Of a stretch of 64,000 nt of DNA, positions 42,968 through 54,852 are shown piece by piece. The translations under genes and the position numbers were made by a program. The first letter of the stretch is position 1. Every line of letters begins with the position of its first letter. The stretch lies in the NCBI GenBank assembly GCA_050084515.1, contig CM114271.1, forward strand, positions 55,242,001 to 55,306,000, read 5' to 3'. The notes under the pieces were generated by a model. The model was not told the DNA's origin and did not search any database. It was given only the letters and a program-made list of their open reading frames with translations. This stretch comes from Blasia pusilla. Its lineage: Eukaryota > Marchantiophyta > Marchantiopsida > Blasiales.

Positions 42968-43320
42968 ATAACATGTGGGGTTTAGGGAGGAAAGAGTTTA
43001 GGGACCCAGCAAAATGGAACCGGGAATTAGAAGAAATCATGGAGTGAGTGTAGGAACTGCTTGAGCACGAAATATCAATGGGGAAAATGAACAGAGAGCA
43101 CAAATGTTTTTTAGCCGGTTCATATTCTAGCTACCGGAAAGTTTCCGAGGTTGTCAGGAAAGTTTTTGAAATCGGCCGGAAAAGTTTTTTAAGAGATGGA
43201 TAATCAGTGGAAGATAAATAATATATCAGATATTTGACGCCTGAAAAATTTGTTGCCTTTTTTTTCCTATTAACATTTCCCTAAAACCGTCCTACTTTAA
43301 AGTTTTCCGGCAACCAGTGG

Positions 43321-45607
43321 GTTTCCGCCAAAAACCTCCTCGGACCTTGACCCTACCTTGGAGTGCCCCTAAAAATTTGAAAACCAAAAGGGCATTCCAT
43401 TTTTTCCAATAAGTTCCCAATGTCACATATGTGGTAGTGTGGTCTTAGGTCTAGGCTCCCATCTAACCTAGTTCCATCTAACTTGGTTAACGTGAAGGTG
43501 TCCTAGTGAGGGCATGGTATATGCATTCTTAAGGAGATGCCATTTTGTGGCTTAGCAAATCATCTTACTACAATTAATAAGTGTTTATCTTTCATATTTT
43601 TCTCTTTAGCAAGCAAGATTTTTTTTTTCTTTCAATTTTTTCCTTCTATATGTAGAGAATAAAGTTTCACTAATAGAAAAGTTAATATAGGAGGAGAAAA
43701 TATGTAGTTCATATGGAAGGCTAGGGCTTAGAATGCCCCTAGTGGATAAATGAAATGAGCAAGGCTTGGAATCTTGAATTTGAAAATGCCCAAGAATGTT
43801 GATTCTAAATTGGTATGGCACATTTTTTAACTTGGAAAAAATAACTCTAATATCTTTAAAGGAAATCATGCACCTATGAAGTGACCACATGCATTGTATT
43901 GCATACAGAAAATATAACACTCCTATTAAGGCTAGTAAGTAGGCCCCACAGCCTAAAGCGTAAAAAACAATTTGCCACAAAATCAAGCTAACGGGTAGGA
44001 GAATTTCCTTAGTATGAATGGTGATGGGATCTATCAAAAAGTGAAGTTTGAGAAAATATGAATCTTAATGAATAAAATTATAGGTGATTCGATCAATAAT
44101 TTAAATGATATTTCCCAAATCTGCTTGAGCTCCAATTATAGATAATGTAGATTGATCTTTTATGACTGTTTTTTATGATCTGAATCCTTGAATGGAGAGT
44201 AGAGTGAATGACCTTAGATGCCCATTGGGGTATTTAGGTCAAGAGTAGATTACAAGGGAATTTCAAAATTGTTTTCTCTTGGAGGATCCCATTTTGGCAT
44301 AGTTTTTTAACTCTAACAATTAGCACTCCACATGGAAGTGGAGCCGGCCTACTCTCTTCCATATGCAATATACTATATAAACATTCAGAGATTTTAGATC
44401 AAATATGAAGCATGACTCACTCAATGCCACCCTTGCGTTTTTTTCAGATCATGCTTGTATGATATTGTAGTATGAGATTACCGGAAAACATGACCACTAA
44501 AGTGTAGGTTTCGGTTTAGGGAAGCTTAAAGTGCCAACTCTATGGTATTAAAGTAGTCCTAAATTGTTTATGTCTTGATATGCCCCATCATGAGAACAAA
44601 TTCTAGTAGTAGAGCATGAAGACACTTTGACAACTCAAAAGTCACTAGTAAGAAATTATAGCAACTGTGACAACGAGGAAAACCTCCAAGACTTGAGAAG
44701 ACCGTTACTGGTAGTGAGAACAGTTTTTTACATTCAAGAGCCCCACTGATCAAAAATAGTGGAAGACATCCAATTAGGGTTTTAGTTTAATGAAATCACC
44801 AACTCCTGCAACAATCTCTCTCAGGTTTTACAGTCCAGACATTATGTGCCGCATGCTTTTTAATTAGGTTAGACATATGTGAGGTAACCATGATAATCCC
44901 CTTTCATAAGCATGTGTGCAGATAATTTGATGAATAGATTGCGAGTCCACAATGTCGCTCTCAGCTACTAAATAAGTTAAATAGAACGTCACAAAAACAT
45001 TAATATTTCCTTTGATAGAGTGGATAGTACTCTCTGCTCTGAATCGGACTTCCATGGTTGTCCCCAAGAAAAACCATTCATTCTAGTCATGAGGAGTTAT
45101 CATACGCACCTTCCGCATTCATGGGTGAGAACTCCAATTATTCAAGATTGTGAGTGAAATTGGAAGATTATGAGCAAAACATTAGCTAAAGCAACTACTA
45201 AAAACTTGATGGGTGGAATCACTTATTCAAGTTGTCCAATCCGATGAAAAGCACTTCTTCGAATTCCATTACATGCCCCTGCAAAGTTTCAGATTGAGAA
45301 ACGATCATACCAATTCAGTGGTCAGAGACGACCGTCTAAGTGTGGCCCAAAAGCACAAAGAATGGACAGCGTAATTATGCAGTCAATGTAAGTCAGAGTG
45401 TTCTTGAGCCTAAATCTACCAGATGCCTGGAATATCACATGACGTTAAATAATAGCCCTGGAGATTTTCACATTTACACGATTATGCACGACGCTCCCGG
45501 TTTGGCCAAAAACCAGATGTAGACAATATACCTAGCTAGTAAGAAACTTAGTAGATCTAGTCGTGTTACAGAACATACTCTTAACCTCGAGGTCAATTGT
45601 GACTGGA
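43321..45607. other. Intergenic, no gene recognised
   Basis: AT-rich. The 143-codon minus frame at 43606-44037 is hydrophobic (LPVSLILWQIVFYALGCGAY) but has no family signature. The region between 45300 and 45600 lies downstream of KNOX gene A. Confidence 0.4.
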
Positions 45608-45663
45608 CCATCCCGTTATAAGAAGATAATGGGATGACCATCCCATTATAAGAAGATAATGGG
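45608..45663 (-). repeat. Direct repeat of a palindrome in the KNOX A 3' region
   Basis: Two copies at a 30-bp period of ACCATCCC(G/A)TTATAAGAAG, each continuing ATAATGGG. Each copy folds as CCCATTAT-AAGAAG-ATAATGGG (the first copy with one G-T pair). They lie 74-130 nt past the stop codon of KNOX A, so probably within its 3' UTR. Confidence 0.75.
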
Positions 45664-45736
45664 TTAAGCTTCCTGACTTGGAGTTAAGAGAATTAAGTAA
45701 GAAGCCGGACGATGCGTCGATGAAGTTATTGGGAGT

Positions 45737-48219
45737 TTAGAGATGATATAATTCCCACCCTTTACGTTTATTTTTCAGCTCGGAGGACGATGACAAGGGA
45801 TTGCTGTGCCAGTTTCTCTTCCTCTGATTGATGAACCAATTGTTCACTTGTTTCAACTCGAGGCCTGTCTCTTGTATCAGTCTCTCCTTCTCATCTTCCT
45901 AAAATTCCACATCATCTTCGTTAAGGCACATTTCGACATTGATATCAACGCAAGAAGTTTCAACAAAGTGAAACGTTTTTCAAGAGATGCGGCCTGGGAT
46001 TTTGAAATCTCCACAATATCCTTGAGCAGATGAAGATGTATGTAGGTCGAGAATATGACTTTTTTGATAGAAAGGAAGCCGTAGACCAGGACATATGCTA
46101 TCGCTTCCAGCAATAAGGAAAGGCTAGGTCTAAGAGAATTTTATCAAGATTTGTTGTTAAAAATCAGGGTAATAGATTATGATCCTACCGTTGGGTATGG
46201 CCACTTGGAATGTGCGTCCCACCATGATTTCAGCACAGTTGTTGTTCCCTCCGGTAGTTTACCAGCTCGGCGCTTTCGAAGAATTTCCTCACGAACATCG
46301 ACTATCTTTGCTCGGTAGCCCTAGTTTGATCAAAGATACATGAGGGAGTCAGCCTTTCATCCCCTACAGTCTATGTGCTCAAATTGACAGAGAGCATGGC
46401 TCAAACGCTAGCGTAGATCAGGCTCCGCCAGTATGTGATGCTCATTTGCATCGGAAACTGGAAAGTTAGCTTCTACTGTCAGTGCATGCCACCTGATTGG
46501 AATTATGGCTCATTGAGGAGTAAAGTTCCAGAGCTTACATCATGAAGCGTGGATTTAAGCTCCTGCTTGACGCGCTCCATCAAAGAGCGCTCTGTTTCGG
46601 TCGGCACGAGGGGCCCGTAACCCCCACTGTCTTGAAGGTCCACGCCATTTGAGTTTTCGTAATCTAGATCAACTTCACTCTCTCCAGCCTCCTCCTCTTC
46701 CTCGTCGGACATTGTGAGACCAATTCCCGGTCCAGCACCAACTCCTTTAATTTTTCGAAACCCAAAGGAGCACGTATATATAAATACAAAGAGTTGAAGT
46801 CAAGGCCGTTGTGTTCGTATACGGTGTTATATTCAACATTTTATTGAAGGCATTTTTTAATAATATGAAGAACATGATTGACAGGAAGCAGGACACTGCA
46901 GAGCTAGATGTTTCCTGGAAAGCTATGTTCTAGACTTCCACATTAGAGGGAATCCAACTCACTCGAGCTCTCAAAATTATTCAAGTACACGTGAGAACTC
47001 GTCATATGAATCATAGTTGGTTACTGGCCATGGAATATCTAAGAAGACAGTCGATTGGTTATTTCATCCGATGCCAGTTACTTTACCTGTGAGAGATCGT
47101 AGTCGCTGCTCAATCTTATAGCACTGTGCCATAGCCTCAGTAGCGTGCACTTTCACGTGGTGCTGCAGTTGGTCTTGAAAGGTCATCAGTAACATGGTGT
47201 AATGCCTCTGTCAAAACGAAAAGATCCCACAGGTCTGTAAAACTTAAATAGAATGAGACTGGATACTAAGAGAGATCTGATATCATCATGATCATCATCG
47301 AGGATGCCAAAAGACGATCACTAAGAGCACCGCAACTTATGAATCTAGCGTAGGCTCAACTCTGGAAGTCAATCGCGATAAAGGTTGTAGAGGCACTAAC
47401 CATGAAATCATCCAACTCCTTGTCCGATTCCACATCCCCGTGCAACTCATGCGGAGCAAAAGCAGAATACTTTTCAATGACAGCCTGGGAGAGTGCCAAC
47501 TGTTCATCAATTTTTGGAAGATGGTCAACTGGAGTGGCTATACGCAGGCATCCAACGTGTGCCGCCAGCATTTGCGAGAACAGAGGATGTGAGAGCACCC
47601 GTGCTTTCAGTCTCGCCTCTTGCCAACACTTTAGCCTTTCTGCCTGAGACTTGTCATGGTCCTCTCTGGGATTTTCGCAACCCCCAGCGCTCTCCATGTT
47701 AAGACCCAAAACCACGTTGTTGTGTTGTGCATTTCTCCTGGATCTCGAGCTCTCCCCCATTTGGTCTGGCGAACTGACATCTAGATTTCCCGCATGTCCG
47801 GATGTAGTGCTTCCATGAACATCTTGCGCAAGCTGAGCAGAGTCGTGATCACCGTGGTGGCCCGCACTCATCGGAATGGCTGACAGCCAGTTGTTGTAAG
47901 GATGACTTGCTAAGCAGGCAGAAGAAGACTGCATAGTATTGGCCAAGGAGCCGCTCGTGCACCACTTCGCGTTTTGGTCATCTCGGCTAGCACTACACGG
48001 TTGAGCTTGCTGCCTTAGCAACGCGTTACTCAGCCAGGAGGGTGTGCCAAGACCAATACTGACCGTATCATCAAGCAACAGGTTCTTATCGTCTTCTGCG
48101 TCTTCAGTTTCTCTGAGTTCCTTGCCGCTTTTCTCTCGCTCCTGAGGGACTCCATCTCTGTAGCGCGAACTCCCCCACAACTCCGAGAATTGCTGCAGCG
48201 AGCCATCTCCATAGGACAT
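45737..48219 (-). CDS. Class II KNOX homeobox protein, gene A
   Basis: TALE homeodomain transcription factor; class II KNOX proteins regulate diploid-phase differentiation with BELL partners. Five exons predicted: 48219-47401, 47207-47087, 46744-46539, 46320-46189, 45898-45737, all GT-AG, giving 479 residues. KNOX1 is at about 198-254 ([16 protein letters not shown]...), KNOX2 at 267-313 (across exons 1-2), an acidic linker ([12 protein letters not shown]), ELK at 367-389, and a homeodomain at 397-456 with the PYP loop and [10 protein letters not shown] recognition helix. ACVGC-type [17 protein letters not shown] marks class II. The ATG at 48219 is chosen because both genes share AGAACGATGTC there; an in-frame ATG at 48264 would add 15 residues. 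The splice acceptor of exon 3 (TTAAAG) has a weak pyrimidine tract. No defect is seen. The C-terminus is longer than in gene B. Confidence 0.93.
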
Positions 48220-48264
48220 CGTTCTGGTACCGTACCAGCTACCTATTCTGTGCTGCTTGGTCAC

Positions 48265-50024
48265 AACTCCGTCTCCCGATTCTACGGTAAGGGCGAGGTG
48301 TGTCGCAGCGGGTACGATTGAAACGAAGCTCGGGCCTCAAATACTACCACGATCTTCCGGGTTACAGGCTCGCAGGTCTTGCTCGATCGATGACAAGGTA
48401 CCCCGAATCCGGCTTGGCTACGTCAAGTAAAAGCGGAAAAGAGTGTCTAAGTTCGCGAAACGTAATTAAAGAACTATTTACTTCAAATCGGTGGAGATCC
48501 AGAAGAAAAGCTCGTCACAATCGAGATGGAACGCCTGAAAAGAGAGTCGACGGGAAGATAAAATTAGAGATTTCGATTCCCCTCGTTCGCATACGTCGTT
48601 TAAATATCATTTCCAGGACGGTAGAGAACCTAACTCGTCACATAAGAAGTGTGGGAGAACATGAATCTCCAGCCACGGCACCAAAAGAACAGGCGAGAAA
48701 AAAAAGAAAAAAAGACGAAAACTGCCGAAGTAAACCATCAAAAGAAAAGTGAAAAGCTGCCGACGTAAAGCAGCAAGTCTCAATCCGTTATTACAGGACG
48801 AAGTGGACAGAGAACCAAACACTGTCTCGGAAATAGGGACAGCGGATGGGAGCAGAAAGAGAAACAAACTAACGGACGGCATCACAACAGAAACAAGCTG
48901 ACGGACGGAATCACAAGCTATCGCAAGCGAAGGGGTAAGAAAACTCCTTTCCTTCACGGAGAATCCGTCTTTGGGAGGGAACCGCACAAGTAGCGACGGA
49001 CCGTTGCCGTAAGAGGCCAGGCAAAGGACCACTGAATTCATTGGGCTCACTAAATTCCATAAATGCAAGTGGTAGTCACGAGAAAATTAAGTACTCCGTG
49101 TCCCGCCTAGTTTCTTAAACTGCACTGTACAACGCCATTAGGATTAGAGGAAGCGAGGAACCCTTCTAGTTAGTCTAATTATTGTACTCACGGAAGATGA
49201 TGCTGTTACGTTGGAGAGGAAAGGAAGTCAAAATTTGGAGCCAGTGCAACTTTTCATGAAATCTCGTTCGAATCAAAAGATATACATAATCAGTGTTTAC
49301 AAATTTTTTATTCCAAATTGTCAACCAATATAATCAATATAAGGTAATACTTCTTAAGCGGTAAGCAACCAAGTCTCAATCAACTAGGAGTAGTACTTTC
49401 TCCAAATAAAAGAGGATTGGAAATCATGAGAAGGGTGACTTTTAGAGTCTAGAAAAAGGGGAAGAAGATAAAATTCTAACCCAATTTCACAAACCAAAAC
49501 AATGAATATTAAGTAAAAGAGCATCCAAAAGGTTGATGAAACATTGGAGGCTACTGAAGATTGACGGATATGAATAATGAGAGCATATGGCTTTAGCTTT
49601 AAGGATTAACCGCAATTTAACCGTGTAAGACTAGGGAAATGAAAAGAAAAAGTTTTATTTTCATTGTTGATTAAAAAATTTCGGTGAGTAAGAAAGTTTA
49701 GGAAACACTTATGTATTTATCCCACCAGCTCAAACTAATGTAGCCACTTCAAGACATGACCATGTTATTATTTTAAAAAATCTTAGTAATCCCTAAGTGG
49801 TAATTTATCATAAACCAAAGGTCAATAACAAGTAATCTCCAAATATTTGGACTTTTCCCAAGCATAATGTTTTTTTGGAAAACTTGGTTAAAAAATGAAT
49901 AAGGATGCCAAGTAACTTTTAAAAGGCTACATTGTAGGAGAATAATCAATAAGCTTGCTAGCAATAATATAGAAATAGTGGCCCTCATATAAAGAGGAAT
50001 TTCTATTAAATTGAACATAATAAA
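48265..50024. other. KNOX A upstream region and intergenic DNA
   Basis: Likely 5' UTR and promoter of gene A on the minus strand, with a purine-rich tract at 48690-48760. The minus-strand frame at 48607-49068 (153 codons, rich in Leu, Phe and Ser) shows no domain and is probably the complement of that tract. No clear TATA box is found. Confidence 0.4.
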
Positions 50025-50221
50025 TCTATATTAATATGGGAGAGTGTCTTTCTTGCAAACACTTTTTTGTTTGATAAGTGGTCATTGGGCAGCGAAAAAA
50101 ATGTTTCACATATATAGATAATAATTTATTTTTTTGAATTTATATACATATCATAATCTCTTCTCTTCATGGACTATGCATTACGAACATTTTTTTATTT
50201 CCCGCGGGGACACTTTACTAG
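50025..50221 (+). mobile_element. Non-autonomous Helitron, copy 2
   Basis: Begins TCTATATTAATATGGGAGAG and ends GGGGACACTTTACTAG, between A (50024) and T (50222). A CCCGCGGG palindrome lies just before the end. It aligns along its length with 21174-21388, including GTTTCACAT and TCTCTTCTCTTCA words. 197 bp, non-coding. Confidence 0.8.
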
Positions 50222-53200
50222 TAGACCTAATAAATATTCATAATTTCCTCAATAAATTATTTATTTTCAAAATATATATACAATTTCCAAATTTTAAAAA
50301 TTTGAAAGAATGAGAAAGTTTCACCTTTAAATAATACTCCTCTCTCTTAAATAATTTCATTCCTTAAAAGTTTAAACAATAACTATTCTTCTCCTTCCAC
50401 TCTTCCCATCCATATTTAGTAGCAAAATTTTGAAAATAGAATAAAATAATTTTAATGAGCTAAATAATTTTATTTTTCCATTCAAATTCATTTTCTATCC
50501 AAAATATCACATATGAATTAATATGATTGTTTAAAAAAAATCATGATACTAATTCAGAATTTTTAATAGAAATCTTATTTTATTTTCTAAAATCTTAGAA
50601 GAATAATAATATTTCATTCTAATTGCATTACTCCACTCAGATTTGAATAATATCCAATCCCCAAAATAGTTTTATTTTTCATAAAATTTAAAAAAAGTTC
50701 ATCTTCTTTAAGTAAAATTTTTTTCCATCAAATATTAATTAAACCAAAACTATAAATTCTTGGTTATTTATTATAATTATTTCACTATATTAATATGTAT
50801 GCTCATTCATTATAATATAAAAAACTTATCGATCGATTAGTAAAACGGTTTGTATTCGACTCGAATCCATATTTCGTTCAAACAACAAATATTCAAATAC
50901 ATTATAGATGCCTTCATTTCTCAAAACCACGCAAACGAAGTAAGCTCAATCACAATCACTCATCAATGGACAGGTTTAAATGAGACTCGTGATGTGGTAC
51001 GTCAGATGGAGATTCGCACGAACGGCTGAGCGTAGTCGACGCGTGGAGCGAACTCGTGTAGGACAGCCTCACGATCCGCGATGGTCGAACACGATTCCAG
51101 CGCCGCGGACCGCCACTAGTCCACAGGCGATGGCTGTTTCTGTCACGGCTTCGGCCGCTTTCATTCGCCAAAATCAGACCACCGCGATCTGCTCGCACTC
51201 TTATTCGTAGACGAACATGGCTGGTTGTGAGATGAATCGATTCACTTCGTTGTCAAAAATGCAAACGCATTCCTGAGCTGCGGGGTACCAATTCTTTGCC
51301 ATTATTTCAGTCGGAGTATGGATTGTGTTCTGATGATTCTTGCGTTTCGTTTCGTTGGCTTGCAGAGCTGCGTCATTTTTGCTACGTTTGCAGACGAGGA
51401 CAAGCCAAGAGGATCTTTATCAGCTGTGCGCTACGCTTCTTACTAAATGGATTCTTTATTTCAATATGCGATGCGGTGCGGTGCGCGAAGTGCAGCCCAT
51501 CGGATCATTTCTTGTCCAAGAAACCTCTCCTGCTGCGTGCGTAGTAATTTTATTGCGATTTTTTTAAAGCTTTGAACCTTTGATTGGAGAAAAGCCTTGT
51601 GATTATGTTTTACCGGGTAGCTTTGATTACCTGATTATCCCATTCGAATTTCTACCGGATGCTATCCATCGGCATTTTCAGTTGGGGAATGCCTTCCAAG
51701 GAAATTTGGAATATAGGCCACAGTATGGATCGAGTGATTTGCTGTAACTCGGTCTTTCCTCCTTCAGTGCTAAGCCCTACACCCTTCAGAAAACTCCAAT
51801 AATGACCAACGAAGTGGAGAACAAAGCCAGTACGAAACCTATGTTGAACTGCCACAAAAGAAGTCGAACAGCCTTCAGTCCGTCCACCTAAGAAATCAAG
51901 CTTTCCTTGCGGAAAGCTTGAATCTGTGAAGTCGCATTCAGCATTTCCGGCGGAAAGGAGTTACAAAGTAATGGTTACACTAACATCATGATGAAAAAAA
52001 GGATCCAGATCTATTTTCTGTACCTCTACATCGACTGAAAAGAATAAAGCATATGCCCAGGATACTGAGTTACAGAGTGTGATTATGTAAGAACTCAGTA
52101 AGTCGCTTGGCTGCAGATTTTTTGTATTTCAGATGATCTCAAGGTAGAGTACTTGCAGGCGCGAGAAATGAACTGTGCTGAGATGTATAAATATTGGATC
52201 GAATGCAAGATACTTATGACCGAAGAGGACCATAGCCACGCATGTGAATGGCAGAAAACATATTAACACTACTCTGAAATCCCACCAACTACCTTAATAG
52301 CTAGGTCACATTTCAGAGAATATGGCGCCGTGCCATATTGTATCTTTATATACCTTAAGGAAAGTGCGTCTTGATTACATCAATAATATACCACACAGTG
52401 GTTAGAAGGAAGAGAAGCTCTACATCTGACCTGTCTGATTGTGGTGCTGCCGTAGTACTCACCTCAAATTATTGCTCCTCAAATTCAATGACTCACTACA
52501 GCTGCAGACTAGAGCAACGGCAGCGTAATGAAAGTTTCAACTACCTTATGCATGAAAATTCAAATGAAACGGTCAACATTATAAAGCAGGTCGGCTCATT
52601 GGCATAACCGTAACTCCTCGCGGGAGTTCTGCTTGTTCATTCCCAAGTCTCTCACACTCCGTCCTTAGAGAAAAATCACGAAGCTCGGATTATGACCAGC
52701 TGAGTACTCTTGTCACAGTTTATTCTTGTCACACTGTCTAAAATCAGTCACCTTATCCAATCCAACCGGACTGTTCATGAGACACAAAGGACTCAAACGT
52801 GCTAACAGCTAGGCACGGAGAGCGGATGTAAACAACATGTTTCCCAGAATGGCCGAGCCCCTCATCGAACTGGGTGATGTTGGAGCAATTCCTACTCAAC
52901 CTCGAATGTAAAACTATAGGTGTCCAACTTTGAGGTTTAAGAAAGTGGCTATGGACAGATTTCAAACCGTTAGGCTCATTTGCTTAGTTTCTAATGTAAG
53001 TAATGGACATGTCTATGCATTTCGAGTCAATAGAAAAAATAATATGTTTTGATTAAAATCTCGGGAGCCAATAATAATTTACTTTTTGTTTCATTTCACA
53101 AGGACGAGCCACACCTCATACCCCAGAGTAATTAAGATCAACTTAGAGTGAAAACACCTTAGTTATTCTAAGGAGAGTTTCATCATTGTAACAACCGGTT

Positions 53201-54852
53201 TATGGTTATGACTTGAGAGCCTTTTCCGTATGAACTACCACTAAGAATCTGGTGGATGCTTACATTATGTATGATTGAGAATTAATACCATCATATCTTT
53301 AAAAAACATTTCATGCATTTTCTAACTTTATATATTACTAAGTGAACTCCCGTATGAGATGACATTTGGGCACATTTTCACTTGCTATACAAATAGTATT
53401 ATTGAAGGCTCTAGCTAATATGCATTTTTTCTTTGAGGAAATGATACCAACATTGAAATAGGATTATATGGCTCACGGGCTACAACTAGAAAGAATTCTA
53501 TAGTGAATCCAAGATAGGATCCATCCTCGTGAAGGTATAGAAAATTTATTTAATCACTCAATTATGACATACTAAATTGAGTTAGCCATACATACATTGC
53601 ACATCCAAATTATACCCCCTAATGAGTTCCCATTACTACATTTACAATTTACTTTTTAGAATAAGAAATTAGTAAATGTTTAATACTTGGATGACGTTGA
53701 TAGCATAAGTGATTTTGTTCACTAGAAACTCATTTCCACTAATAAGAAGATCTCTTTTCCATTTCCATCAAAGAGATAAAAAATCCCACACAGGGAATAA
53801 ATACAAGCACAAAATTTAAGGGTTTTGGACCGAATATTAGTGGAAGGGAGTGAATTTGGGTAGAAGATACGGAATACTGGACCGCATTTGTTCTCACAAC
53901 CACTTTAAATTTGTGTGGGAGAGCTAGAATATGACTAGCCTCATAGTTTAGGAGTAGGAATTTGATGTCATTAGCTTGATTCATTAAATTTTAGTAGGTG
54001 GTGTAGATGAATTTCCATTTAGTTTCGACCGGTCTTATTTTTAAAGAGAGGATTATCTTTATTGATAATTATAGACTTAGCATGTGATCAAAAGACACAA
54101 CTTGAATTTATTTTCATACATTTTGGTCACAAGTTGGTTTTGAATGAAGGGTTTGGATTCAATTTAATGACTATCTAATGTAACGCGTCGTTCCAATCAA
54201 ATACTTCAGAATACAATATGAGCACTTCAAAGATCTTCACCAATTGAGGTGCTAAAATTCCAAATTACACAAATGTCCATTCATCAAGATGGAACTTTAG
54301 GAAGAATAACACCCAAGTATCTTGGACTACTAATAAATCGGGATCACAAACTGCAACCAAAAGCATCTCCCAAACCTTCGGCAGTCAGCATGAAACTTAT
54401 GTACACAAATGAAAACCCGTGAGGGCCTTGCATCATATTAATTGGAACCAAAGGGTTCCATTATAGTCATTACACTCGGTGCAAATTATTACTCCTTAAT
54501 ACCGCTATCTACTTTTCCTACTCAAACATGGAATTCACTTATAAAATTTTGTAAGCTTATAATAGCTATGTAATGGCCACAAAGGCTTACCCTAATCTAA
54601 AACTTGTTCCTAGCTCTATTGATCGGAGATCTGATATCCATTTATTTTGGAACTCTGCGCTCATTCTTTTGAGGCCGAGCTCTCCATTATTATGACGCCG
54701 GCATCTTCGCAACTGAAGATGAATCCCGATCTCCACCATTCCTATCACATTCCCCTGCGCATTACAAGACGAGGAGAGTGGATTAGTTTCTTGAAGCTTT
54801 TCATGGAGGCAGAAAAGATGATACTTTGGAGGAAGCTTTGAGTTGAGTTTTC
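50222..54852. other. Intergenic between the KNOX genes, no gene recognised
   Basis: 50.2-50.95 kb is very AT-rich. About 50.95-51.6 kb has higher GC and overlapping short frames on both strands without recognisable motifs. 53-54.8 kb is AT-rich again. An 11-bp hairpin at 51896-51921 is listed separately. Confidence 0.4.
51896..51921. repeat. Perfect 11-bp hairpin
   Basis: TCAAGCTTTCC (51896-51906), loop TTGC, GGAAAGCTTGA (51911-51921). A short transcript of this would form a stable hairpin. No flanking T-run is present. Confidence 0.75.

Larger units (their letters stand above)
38770..43320 (+). mobile_element. hAT-superfamily DNA transposon, degraded
   Basis: Contains a broken hAT-type transposase (40661-42825). 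Both flanks (38770-39090 and 43115-43330) are dense in CCGG/TTCCGG words, as in subterminal transposase-binding repeats. TGTTGCCGGCTACTT near 38770 and TTTTCCGGCAACCA near 43310 are inversely related (TTGCCGG core) and are candidate ends. Precise termini and the 8-bp target duplication could not be fixed. Confidence 0.5.

Noticed and set aside
47356-47400. Extension of KNOX A exon 1 past 47401
   Set aside because: The residues after DDFM are intron read-through. A GT donor lies there and the KNOX2 domain continues in the next exon.
48607-49068. 153-codon minus-strand frame upstream of KNOX A
   Set aside because: Low-complexity Phe/Leu/Ser composition complementary to a purine-rich tract, no motif, probably leader or promoter DNA.
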